DNA from: Bugula neritina
Lineage: Eukaryota; Bryozoa; Gymnolaemata; Cheilostomatida; Bugulidae
Direction of reading: 5' to 3'
Length of the DNA stretch: 64,000 bases
NCBI GenBank assembly: GCA_964035545.1
Contig: OZ037769.1
Coordinates: 16,559,633-16,623,632 of the forward strand
Below, in pieces: positions 38,201-57,050 of the stretch. Positions within the stretch are counted from its first letter, which is position 1, and the number at the start of each line of letters is the position of its first letter. Under the pieces are notes generated by a model, which ran no database searches, had not been told where the DNA came from, and worked only from the letters and a program-made list of their open reading frames with translations. The translations under genes and the position numbers were made by a program.

Positions 38201-40295
38201 CTGACTAAACCTTTGGCGGGAAAAATTAAATTAAGGCAAAATATAGATGAAGTCAGATAAATTGATAAAATGAAATTGATTTCAAGTTTCAACAAATTTA
38301 TATGTGAAAAATTAGACCGGGAGCTTCTTGTAGGACAGAGGTTCAATATTTGATGACTTTGGTCGCCTCCCGAGCGTAGCGTAGAGAACTGGTGCCATTA
38401 GATTGTTGTTTACGTCTTTCCACACTCTCTCGTCTGCAACTGTACCCACCTTATCGATACAGTTCTCTGAGTAAGCTTTTCTGTATAGACTAAGAGTCTC
38501 ATTCAGGAAGTGATGTTTTCGTTTGGGTCCTGCATCGATGTGGTCAAACAGGAAACTGTAATGTCTTGTGTGATGAGAAAACTCGTGATTGCGAAGTTTA
38601 GTTTGAGTCAATTTATGGTTGGTGTGTGTAGTTAACCTGAGTTCTTTATCTGTTGAGACTGTAAGATGTTGAGAGCCGCATGTGCACCGTCTCCTAATGA
38701 CAGGCAAAGTTTCAACATTAGATCCCATGCTATCTTGAATTAATACTCATTGCTTCTGAGAGAAGATTTCTACAAAATAACATACACAACTGATTTGTCA
38801 TATGAGTAGTAGTAGGCAGACTAGCAGCTGCAGGTAAATTACTGACAGTGGCAGGTAAACTTACAACTCAGTCAATTAATTAAAAGTTTTTTGAATATTT
38901 ACAGTGAAGCACTTAAAACTGTTGAGAACTCTTTTAATTTGGTTTAGAACCTGCTCTTTTAAAAACCAATGAGTGGTAACTAGTAACTAGTAACTATTAA
39001 CTAATAACCAACAACTGACTGGTGTTACCTGTAAACATAGAGATGGTATAGCATTGAAGTTTCCTACCTCAAATTATTATGAAATGTTACACGTGGAGTG
39101 ACGGAATTTACAATTATTTACTATATCTATATAATATTTAATTTCACCAAAACTTGCATTTGGATATCCACATTGTATAGTTTTATTACTAGATATGTTG
39201 GAATACTCTATCAAAGTGTATATAACAATCTAAACCTGATACTAATTGGTAACTGTGATTAACTATAACTGTACCTTATTGCTGACGCAGATAGACGCTG
39301 CCTTTGCTACTGCCGCCTTGTTCTCTCTCTATTGCCACCTTGTTAGGTCTCTACTGTCACCTTGTTCTCTCCCTACTTTCACCTTGTTATGTCTTTGCTT
39401 TCACCTAGTTGAGTCATCTCTAGTGTCCAAAAGCTATGGAAATTATTAGCTTGATATAGCTTACCCTAGTTCCTATCATTGTGCCCACAGCCCTTCCTAG
39501 GCGTTGTGTTTAAAATTGATTGTATATTAGTGATGGTAGCTAAGGCTACGCTGATAGTGCCCTGATAAGGGTACTATGCAAACATACCCTTGTTTATCAG
39601 GGCATTGTTTTGTGAACTAATATTATATAAGCTATACTCTCCCAATGTGTTATCTCTCTCTACAAGCCACTACAGTATGCTGTATATTACGTATTATAAT
39701 TATAGCAGTGTAATATATTACTCTATTACTATAACAGTGTAATATACTATTATATTACTATATAGCAGTGTATTGTATCAATATATTACTATATAACAGT
39801 GTAATATAGTAATATATGTGTACATTGGTGTTCTCACATTTGTGCTGCAATTTTGTTGCTATAGAAACAGTTTGTAAATACAAAAAATGAGAAAATAACA
39901 GCAGTTAGTTGCAATAGAAGGAATTGCCTTTTCACTAAAAAAGAAGTATTCTCAACAAGGTAAAAGTTTTAGGTTGAAAATAAAGAAACATCGCTGCTTC
40001 ATTTACCAGAAAATCATGTGATAAAATTTGTTTAACTTCCATGATATTTTCCCGGAATGAATTTCCATACCTTACTAGATATAGTAAACTAGTCACCTGT
40101 CATCTATAGTTTCTATTGGCTCTTTTCTCTTGTAGCAAACAGGATCATGTCTACATACCAACTCTGTTGTGATGTGAACCGTGAACACACTTTTTATTTA
40201 TATAACTGCATGTGGTTGATTTTAGAAAAGTTGAAGTGGATGAAACTAAATATCTAGAAAAGGAGGAGCATAATAATGATCAGACAAAGTTTTGA
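32274..40295 (+). CDS. SLC22-family organic ion transporter (MFS), divergent paralog, 10 exons
   Basis: Exons: 32274-32416, 34032-34221, 34454-34557, 35442-35596, 35720-35888, 36007-36216, 36496-36716, 37010-37206, 37307-37458, 40226-40295, in total 1611 nt and 536 residues. Eight of ten exons have exactly the same length as in the minus-strand paralog or differ by one codon. Motifs: FGKYQRIQ at the N-terminus; a large loop with NYS and NLS glycosylation sites; WDLLCGEKF; GLLSDIFGRKK; PESARWLLSKNR; YLWSAEMYPTSLRTSLMG; and LLPETADRELPETVEEAN. The last exon lies 2.8 kb away and encodes a charged tail ending NNDQTKF. It was found by its phase-2 acceptor and by similarity to the tail exon of the paralog (TKxLEKE...TKF). 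Poly(A) signals AATAAA lie at 40502 and 40510. Substrate is unknown. The tail exon is the least certain part. Confidence 0.9.
32584..32800 (+). mobile_element. tRNA-derived SINE, copy 1
   Basis: A tRNA-like head has an A box (TGGTCTAGCGGTTAGAGC) and a B box (GGGTTCGAGTCCTG). It is followed by a body (ATTGGTGATGTTAAGAAG, AGCATCCAGTCATAATTG, CCCCATCTTAATAAGTTC) shared with 35131-35345. It sits in the first intron of the SLC22 (+) gene. The GAAGAGCATCCAG core recalls, from memory only, central domains of SINEs in other invertebrates. Confidence 0.8.
34563..35125 (+). repeat. Intronic minisatellite, GTGCGTCACAGAGTATATA unit
   Basis: About 28 copies of a unit of 19-20 bp start within 10 nt of the donor of SLC22 (+) exon 34454-34557. 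A degenerate stretch (GTGTCACATAATGTATATAAT) resumes at about 35346-35402, beyond the inserted SINE. Confidence 0.92.
35131..35345 (+). mobile_element. tRNA-derived SINE, copy 2, inserted in a minisatellite
   Basis: Same family as 32584-32800: A box CCTAGTGGTTAGAGC, B box GAGGGTTCGACCTCG, then the shared body with AGGAAGAGCATCCAGTCA. It interrupts the tandem array of SLC22 (+) intron 34558-35441. Both copies are sense to the gene. Confidence 0.82.
36236..36330 (+). repeat. Intronic repeat, ATATATCACATGGCTGCATA unit
   Basis: Four copies of a unit of about 22 bp lie shortly after the donor of SLC22 (+) exon 36007-36216. Confidence 0.8.
38312..38728 (-). CDS. Hypothetical 138-residue protein nested antisense in an SLC22 intron; possible ciliary MIP
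   Basis: An uninterrupted ORF, unusually long for this intron, lies opposite to the host gene in intron 37459-40225. The product is basic and rich in His, Asn and Tyr. It has a CTC near the N-terminus, SLYRKAYSENCIDKVG in the middle, and a tail LYATLGRRPKSSNIEPLS. The tail pattern (short strand, Gly-Arg, then IEPL) weakly resembles ciliary microtubule inner proteins such as CFAP90 as I remember them; this is a guess. Codon use is less AT-extreme than the surrounding intron. It could be a single-exon gene, a retrocopy, or the last exon of a longer gene. No clear poly(A) signal was found. Confidence 0.5.
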   Translation of the reverse strand: MGSNVETLPVIRRRCTCGSQHLTVSTDKELRLTTHTNHKLTQTKLRNHEFSHHTRHYSFLFDHIDAGPKRKHHFLNETLSLYRKAYSENCIDKVGTVADERVWKDVNNNLMAPVLYATLGRRPKSSNIEPLSYKKLPV

Positions 40296-41327
40296 AGTTG
40301 TCATTCTAAAGAGAGTCCCGAGCTGCACTCGAATCCGAATTCCTAGAACTAGGCACAAGTATCAATGTGGTGAAATTCTATAACAAATTACCTAAAGTTA
40401 ATTTATAAGAAATATATTTTTACTGAATTAATAGCTGGATTTAGGAATTTTATATATATAAGTTTTCAGTTATTATGTACAACTGCTTTCAAATATACAG
40501 TAATAAATTAATAAAGCGCTTTTGGCATAATGGAATTTAAGCTTCTTTTTTTTTGTGAACAATTAGTAAATTGCATTGAAACCCTAAGCATTAAAGGATG
40601 TAATTTTTATGAACCTGTCAATTCAAATAAATTCTTTGTGGTAACTTTTTGGAACTACACAGCCGTGATACTGCCTAATAACACCAGTTCTGCGTAATAT
40701 ATATTATTGAATATTATCATTAGGTTTTATATTATAGTAATATATCTGTTTTATTGATACCCCATTGATGGTAATATATTTATATAATAACAACATTCAG
40801 GACAACATGGCTTGTAGAGTATAAAAGAAACAAGTCTATATTTAAGCTCACACATATTTTGCATATTTCTCTATAACTCACAGCCACAACTAACAATTCA
40901 ATTAATAACATTGACCCTACATCAATACACTGAACACTAATAAATTATTGTTATTTTAATTTCATGTAGACCGTGGAAATGCTTCAGCTAGGAATTGTAA
41001 ATATTACCGCCTACCCTTGAGACAATCTTTCTGCTATTTATTTAGATTTATTCGTTTTATAAAGCCACTTGATTTGGTTGCCCTATAAATACATACCTGG
41101 AGATTTTACCACTTTAATTTATTAGCTAACATTTTATTATCACCAACACACTTATTTGATAAGTAGTTTATAATGTACCGAGTAGGGCAGCAGGTATGTA
41201 ATGCTGCCGATAAGCTTGGCAGGTGGATTCAGTGCAAACTTATGGCAAACAGCTGATGGTTGCAGAAGGTGCTTGTTGCTTCGACTGTACTTCAGTTTGT
41301 TGAAGGAAGTGAAATCTTAGGGTGGAA
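40296..41327. other. Intergenic, AT-rich
   Basis: Apart from the SLC22 (+) poly(A) signals at about 40502-40515, I see no gene, repeat or RNA here. A 5' UTR exon of the next gene may begin near 41297, after a plausible acceptor (GTACTTCAG). Confidence 0.5.
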
Positions 41328-44300
41328 ATGCCGAGGAGAAAAGAGCCTCCCAAACCAGAGTTTCTGCAGATGATGAGACGACCCTCCATGTCCGAGCTGA
41401 AGGAACCGGTGTTCAGAGTTCAAAGAAGAAATGACATCATATTTGAGAGACAAAACTCTTCAGTAGAGAAGGTAGCCAAGGTCAGCTGTAATCATGTCTT
41501 ACTAGTATGTTATTGTTTAGTTTATTCTATTCACCTGTTTTAAATTTATTTAAACTTAGGTTGTCAAAACAGTAGACTTTATATATTATAATAGATAAAA
41601 CTTGAAAATATTATTTTATTGTCTTGTAGCATTTTACTATTATGTTTCTATTGCAGTATGGATTATTGCATTATATTATTCTACTGTATTATACTATTGA
41701 GTTAAAATATTAGGTTGTATAACTACTAGCTTGTCATGACCCCATGAAACTGGAATAGATTTATTATAAAACATCCCCAGATTGGTAAATGACCGCTAAA
41801 CTGTCATATTTGTTGTATTATTTTAGTGAACTATTATTTATTTCATGTTCACACTAATTGGTTTATATCTTAGACACAGCACCACACTAACAAAATGTAC
41901 AATAAACTGATACTCATACATATAAACATAACTAGAGCTTCAAAGCAAATAAATCTTTATCACAAGTGAAAGGAAACATAGCATTATAATTAAATTCATC
42001 CAAAATTGCAATGTTAGAGAAAGTTATCATTTTGCTATATATAAGGGTAGCATAAGTGTAATAGTCCATATTTTGCCAAGTGGCTGTATTTAAGAGCTAA
42101 GACTACGTGCTGTATAAGCACAGCTTGTCTGCAAAAAAGCTGAAAGCTACAAGTATATCTAACGTTGCCAAAATTATTTTCCCCATAATAGAGGGATGTG
42201 CAAGCTAAGGTTTGACCTTTCTTTTGATCTTCAACCCTATGAACTGCGAGTTTAAGGAAACCACTGCTGCTGTACAAAGGAATGCTATGCTATGCTACAT
42301 CAACAGCATCTATCTGGAAGAGTAGAAGAAGAATGAGGAGATCAGAGACATTGCAGGAGTATAACCAGTGACGGTGTTGGTGAGGAAGAGAAGGTACTGG
42401 AATAGTATGGATATCTACTGTGTGCAGGAGAGACAGATAGGAGGATGTGTTAAAGACAAGAGAAAACGAGGAAAACTAAAGCATCGATGGATGAATGCCA
42501 TAAGATCACAAATGAAATTGAATAGAAAAGACACAATCAGTAAAGTTAGATGAAAACTTGGCTACCAAACCCCAAAAGAACTACAATGAATGCAGTGAGA
42601 ACACAACAATTTAGGTGACATCTGTGCCAACCATTAGCCAATCAGATTATTCTTCCCATTCATTGCAGGTTCAGATGACAGATCATACAAAAAAGCAGAA
42701 GGATTTCAAGAAGGTTCAGATGAGGAAATTTTCGGCTGGTGACGTTCCAGCGCTGGTGAAAGCTCGTAGAAGTTTGAGCAGCTCTTCTAGTATGGTGAGT
42801 CATCATAGAATAAATGCTCATGACAGCTAGTCAAGTTGTTCCATTTTACAGAACTTGAAAAATTATTTACTTTTTTTTGAGTTTATAAAATATCTGCTGT
42901 CATTAAAAATTTTTTAAGATCGTAGTCACTGAGCTTTTGAAAATTAAATTAAATTTTTTGTTTGAAAGTATAATAAATTTTTGAGAAAGTATAATTATTA
43001 GGATAGCTATTGATAGACTATAAGAAGTTGTCTTCTTTGCCTGCAGGATTTAAGGAATATTGATGATGTGTATAAGGAGAATTCTGCAGCTGAAAATGAA
43101 AGTCAGCAAAGAGGCAGCATTTCAACTTTTGCTGCCTTCTTCTTCCACAGAAATTCCTTACAGAATCAGCAGACAGTCCCAGTGAGTGCCATGTAGCAGA
43201 TTTGTTTACAAGTTGCTTAGCAACTCATGCCAGTCACGTGATTGTTTATAATGGACTCATGATTTCCTCATTAAATGAATGTGGAATTCTGATAGATTTT
43301 AGTTTTTTGTGTTATTCTTATATGTACTCTTGTAATGGAAATTCAAAATAATATAACCAATAAGACTATCAATTTTGATCTAATTTGGAAATGTAGCTAA
43401 TTTCAGTTTTACTAAGAAATTAGAAAAGTAACTTTCTATAGAAACTTGTGTTATAAAAAAAAAGAAAAAAACCGTATACATCTCAACTTTATTTTCAATT
43501 AACACTTTGATGGTTTGATTTGCCAGAAGCCCCCAGAGCGAAGGCGGAGTGTGTGGGCTGACCTGAGCGGGCCAAAAGAGTCTAACAGGGCGGTGGCCAT
43601 TAGACAGAGATTGTACAGAGAGTTTAACATGGATCAGAAACGGTCGAGTCACAGACCCTGGTCGCCATCTTACTACAGTGAGTCTGCTGACTCAGATATT
43701 CAGGGGGCGGAGCAGAAAAGACGACAAAGTGTTGCTATGATACAGGAAAGAGAAGGTTCTAGAAGAATGTCTGCACCAGCCTATTTGAAGCCTCTTTCAG
43801 GTGACGTATTCTACTACTAGCAACACTTCATCTCATCATATGGGAGTTGTCGATTTTTACTTGGATGTAGTATAGGAAGTATGTTATTCTTTTACTGAAA
43901 AGGAGTTGTCACACCTATGAATGAACATTTCCTGTGACTTAATGATTTCATAAATGTGTATGTACAACCACTATGGTATATGTTGATTTGTTATTATAAT
44001 AATCATCTGCCATATTGGAGTGAAATAAGAATATTTAAGTGTGACATCATCATTGTGTGACATCATCACAGCATGACATCATATAAGAGTTTTAGTACAT
44101 TTTCTAATGCTTTAATATAGCATAGTATTATATATGATTGTGAAGTATTGGATATTTAAACCTGCTGTGAGCGCCACTACATTTTTCAGGGCTTTTGCTA
44201 GCAAAATGTGGGTCACCCACCACTTCTCTGTGATTGATTCAGCTACTCGGTTACATACATGCTTAGTATAGCACTGCGTTCTTCTCTAACAGATAAACTT

Positions 44301-44955
44301 AGCCCGGAGATGGAAGAGAGAATGGCTTATATCACCGGGAAGGCACCTCGCAGCTCTGTGGTTTCCTCTACAACTGAGAATAGTGTGGAAGGTGACGAGG
44401 TAAGCAGTCCTATTCTATGACTCGTAGACAGGGAGTGAACCCTGAGAGTTGACAGCAAAACTTAGCAACTTTTGTTTTAGCAAATAAGTGTTGGATTGCA
44501 TTTGTAGCTGAAACAATATAGCGTTACATAGTTTATAGTGTTTGAACGAGTGTTTTAGGTAAAAAATAAAAAGCCGCGAGTATTAACCAAGTCAACACTT
44601 AAGTATGAACCAAGTTAATACTTGAGTTTCAACTAAGTCAATACTCATTCTAATGAATACCTAATCTTATCTACACTTAATGTCTGCAAAGTCGATACAC
44701 GTAACATAACTTTCTAATACTACGTGGTAGAATACGGACGTTGACCTATTTAGTCTGACTGACCAATCAGAAGCTACAGAGAGTTACACACAGGATACAG
44801 AAGGAGGGGGAAGGGAGCGAATGCTGACTAGAAGAAGACACTCACAGGCTATGGAGAGCTCAGTGGTAGTTGAGATGCTGCCGCAACGAAGACGCAAAAT
44901 GTCGGAATATTCTCTAAACAGAGTAAGTGTGGAAATTCTGCAGGATCTCTTTTAA
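41328..44955 (+). CDS. Unrecognised Arg/Ser-rich protein with repeated basophilic kinase sites
   Basis: I do not recognise this protein. Model: 41328-41480, 42669-42794, 43047-43181, 43527-43800, 44293-44399, 44731-44955, giving 339 residues. Frame is maintained across five introns, all with good GT/AG sites. The product is hydrophilic, with no signal peptide, membrane segment or known domain visible. Seven short basic stretches run into a serine: RRPSMS, ARRSLSSSSS, RRRSVWADLSG, RRQSVA, SRRMSAP, RRRHSQ, RRRKMSEYS. These fit PKA-like or related basophilic kinase sites. Conservative segments such as AVAIRQRLYREFNMDQKR look like a helix. The end is uncertain: 44922 is followed by GTAAGT, so another exon may follow instead of the TAA at 44953. 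The first intron contains a LINE remnant. Confidence 0.7.
42300..42600 (+). mobile_element. LINE (non-LTR retrotransposon) ORF2 C-terminal remnant
   Basis: The translation around 42368-42553 (for example KRKRGKLKHRWMNAIRSQMK followed by NRKDTISK) has the pattern typical of the extreme C-terminus of RTE- or Jockey-like reverse transcriptases: a G-K-R-x-R-G-R-P-K-x-R-W-x-D-like basic block, then a short helix. Upstream and downstream frames are broken by stops. It lies in the first intron of the unrecognised gene at 41328-44955. Assigned from motif memory only. Confidence 0.5.
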
Positions 44956-45875
44956 TGTGCCTAATTGATAGTTACCATAGAATTCTCTCTCAAAGTATTG
45001 TCTAAAACTGTTTCAGCTAGCTACAGGAAATGCTTTAGAGAGATAAAAACAACTGAAGTTTTCTCTGTTCAGCAAGCAGAGTGTGCATAGACACTGGATA
45101 TATATGAATATTTCCTTAAACTTAGAAATAACTATAGAGTTGTCTCCCTACAGCAGGAATTAGCCTCAGAGCCTTGAATACCTTTATCAGATATGTATTG
45201 CGGAAACCTACTTATACTTGCAGGCAGGGACAAGTATTTTACCTCCCCTAGTAGAGAAAACATAGACTAGGAGTCAACAGAAGGCAGTAACAGTATCTCA
45301 AGCTAAAAGCAAAGTGTCAATATTACTGTGTTGAGTAGCTAATCCAAGCCAGGCGTATATTACATAATGCATATGATACATATGCATTATGTAATATATA
45401 TATATATATTACATAATTTATATATATTTATATAATTATTATAAAGAGACAGTACTTTTTGTTTAAAAAAAAGTAACATGTTTATTTCTCAACTTTTGAA
45501 TGCGCCTATTTTTCTGTAGTTCAAAACAAAACTTAATATTATTAAATAAATCACAATCAAATTGAACAGGTAAAAGTATTTCACTCGACAGGTATATTAG
45601 TAAGTACATAGAGCGTTGAGAAAGAATTGCATAAAATTAAGTAATTTTTGAAAATATAAATAAAAAAATGTTAACTAAACGTCGAAAACAAAATATGAGC
45701 AGTTCAAAAGTTGTATCACAATAAAATTGATATAGTAACCAAAGTTTCAGGAGTTGTGTTCACTACATTTCTATTGATAAGTAGCATAACAGGAGGAGAT
45801 AAGTATATATTCTATAATATGCACAGAACCTCGTTATATAGAGAAGATAACCCCTATAGTATCACATTGTAGCCT
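44956..45875. other. Intergenic region between convergent genes, with a perfect hairpin
   Basis: AT-rich. A perfect inverted repeat lies at 45356-45398. A minus-strand poly(A) signal for MPST (TTTATT on the plus strand) lies at 45481-45486, and a plus-strand AATAAA lies near 45544. I see no gene. Confidence 0.55.
45356..45398. repeat. Perfect 20-bp inverted repeat with 3-nt loop
   Basis: Arms TATATTACATAATGCATATG (45356-45375) and its exact reverse complement (45379-45398) flank ATA. A degenerate further copy of ATTACATAAT lies at about 45409. Confidence 0.9.
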
Positions 45876-47771
45876 TTACTCTGAAGGTACATCAACCTTA
45901 AGATCATCGGGGGCGTGTTGGTACCAATCAAACCACGCCCCATCATAGACTGGCACTTCGAGGTTACCCAGCATGTAGCTACTCAAAGCGATGAAACACG
46001 CCGTCACTCCTACAACAACATGAGTGTGTAGTTAGGATTGCTATTCTAGCTGCACATCTTATCACTAATTATTAGATGCGGGGAAATTCTAGTTAATTCA
46101 TAGCAAATCAAAACAGACTGGAAAATTCAAAACTGTTCTATGAATGAGTACAGCAGTTTGGGATTCTTGAGTTTGGAGTTAGGTCCCCCAACTCTAAACT
46201 TGAGAACCCTAAACTACTGCACTTAGTCACCCCCAACTTGGAGCTGCTTGTAGAACAGTTCAGGATATCAACACTAATATATTAGTTACAGATTCTACAC
46301 AATCTACACACAGGTTTTCGGGTTGAGACTAGCCAATGGATGATTAGATTTACAGCTATAATTCTATGTAAAGTCCATCTTGAAAACACCTAAACTTCTG
46401 GGAACTTGGTTATCAATTTTTCTGAGAACTGAAGTATGTGAATCTTAACCCTAGAACCTACCAGAACCACAGGTTGCGACATGGGGTGCCATTGGGTCCA
46501 AACCCGCCTCCTTATAAACTTGAGCGAGTTGTTCGGGAGACTTAAAATGACCGCCTTCAAGAAATTTCATCCAGAACATACACTTGGAATCAGGAATGTG
46601 TCCTGGCTTGATGTCTACAAAATAACATGTGTGTTGTGTACAGTTCCCTGCTAATTGATTTACTTAGCTTGCATTATTTAAAATATATTCCAACTGTGAT
46701 TGATCCTAGTTGTGTGATTTATTACTTCACATACTAACCTTTACGGGGTTCAGGTGCGACACCCTTGAATCTTCCTTCAGATCTGGCATCAACTAGCAAA
46801 AATTTTTTATCAGTAATGTTAGTTTTGATCTGATCTAAAGATTTCACAAGATTCCCGTTGTAGACAGGTTTGAAGTCTGAAAGCGCTTCTGAAGTCACAT
46901 CTCCGGATTCTACTGATCTACCTGCAACAACAAGAAAAGCAACTTCGACTTCAGTCTAATATCTTAGTCTAACTCAAAAATAATCTCTCAGTCGAAGCTT
47001 TTAGTTTAACTCACTTGTAATTAAACTCCTTTTAATTATTAGTATTAATATTTAGTAAATTATGAACTCAAAATGAAAAAATTCAAACCTGAAACTAAAA
47101 AAAAACGGAATGCATTTTATTATTTAAATTTCGGTCAAATGAAATTTAAAAAATATAAATCATACTGACTACTGAGAACAGTGCATGATTACTACAAGTA
47201 CATGCACTCGCAACAAGTTAACTGTAAACTTAAATTGAGTTAAAGTGTAAGCTAGCACAAACTACTAACTCTAAGTTGGAAAACACGACTATTTCTTACC
47301 TTCAGCAACCCATTTCTTCAATCCACCATCAAGAACAAAGACTTCATGAAACCCAAACACTTTGAACATATACCAAGCCCTGGGTGAACTGAACATTCCC
47401 ACTTTTTGGTTGGCATCGTAAACTACAACTTTAGACGATGACAAAACACCCAAACCATCGATACACTCCTGAAATCGGTCTGGTGTAGGAAGCATGTAAG
47501 CATTCGATGTGTTTTTCTCACAACATTCTTTTAAATCTAAGAATTTTGCTCCAGGGATGTGCTTTTCCTTAAATTCAGCCTTGCAATCTCTGGTTTCTCC
47601 AGGCATTGGAATACTGGCGTCTATCACAACTGGACGTGCATCGGAGTCCAACAAAGAAGCTAACTTTTCTGTTGTCATCAAATGAGTGGTAGGACGGCTA
47701 ACAGTTGCATAGTATGCCATCCTGGATTGCGAGATTAAACTTTTAACACCTAACGCTGAAATCCTGTGCAT
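45876..47771 (-). CDS. MPST: 3-mercaptopyruvate sulfurtransferase (two rhodanese domains)
   Basis: The enzyme transfers sulfur from 3-mercaptopyruvate to thiols via a cysteine persulfide, feeding H2S production and tRNA thiolation or Moco pathways. Exons: 47771-47300, 46921-46739, 46614-46462, 46009-45876, giving 313 residues. The first rhodanese domain (about 35-160) is inactive in this family and contains VVVYDANQKVGMFSSPRAWY and VLDGGLKKW. The second (about 185-300) holds the catalytic loop CGSGVTA with Cys267. The CGSGVTA signature favours MPST over thiosulfate sulfurtransferase, whose loop is CRKGVT. The N-terminus (MHRISALGVKSLISQSR) is basic and Ser-rich, compatible with mitochondrial import. 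A second Met at residue 18 (SRMAYYATVS) could give a cytosolic form. An intron splits the catalytic loop. The poly(A) signal is on the minus strand at 45486-45481. Confidence 0.94.
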
Positions 47772-56267
<8,496 letters not shown>

Positions 56268-57050
56268 CCTTAGATGACCTTTGACATGATAGAGAGGCTG
56301 ACCTTTGACATGATAGAGAGGCTGAAACAGCAAACATTGGACATTCCATAGCAGAGTGGCAAACACTTTGCAGGAGTTGTCTGTACAAAGTAACTCTCAG
56401 CAGAATATGATGAGAAAGAGAGTAACTCCTGTTGTGCATGTAGATTTTGTATATTTTTAATTTCTACTGACAGAGCAGAGCAGGTGGTGCGTTTAGCTGC
56501 TCTCTAGATGTATATGTGTATATACTTTTACTTCTGTGTAGATACACAGCTGGATTTACTAACGTAGTATTATGTTATGTACAGCCAAGTTTTATCTTTA
56601 ATATGTTTATTACAAATATAGCATACATGTGCATTTCCATGAATATGGTGTGCTATTTATAGACGATGTCTTCTGTATTGTTGATGTTGGTAATAAGCAT
56701 AGTTTAGCACTAATAAGCATATTCTGTAGTAAGCACTGTATAGCTGCAACTGAAAGAAATTGAATTGGAGTTCTCAATGAGAAGTCTCAATAGAAAGCTT
56801 GTTGAAGTAGTATACCAGATGGTTTATTTTACTATTGGCTATCATTCATACGACATGATTAATGTTATCATTTCAAAAAATTAAAATTCATTCTGACAGT
56901 ATAACCATAATTATGTAAAAATAGAATTTGCCCCTGGAAAGGGTTGTCTGCTGTATATCCAAAGGCCCGAGTTCTACGATAAACTAAGGTCATAGATAGG
57001 GAAGGCCTGCACCGTCTTCGTACTGAATATGTCTGATGTGTTCCCGCTAT
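56268..57050. other. Intergenic region between convergent DUS2 and CK1
   Basis: DUS2 3' UTR, with a short duplicated phrase (TTTGACATGATAGAGAGGCT, two copies at about 56281-56322). Beyond it lies the casein kinase 3' UTR, with a minus-strand poly(A) signal (TTTATT, plus strand 56823-56828). No further gene. Confidence 0.55.

Noticed and set aside
39558-39604. MicroRNA precursor
   Set aside because: The stem is only about 16 bp and the whole hairpin about 47 nt, too short for a canonical pre-miRNA.
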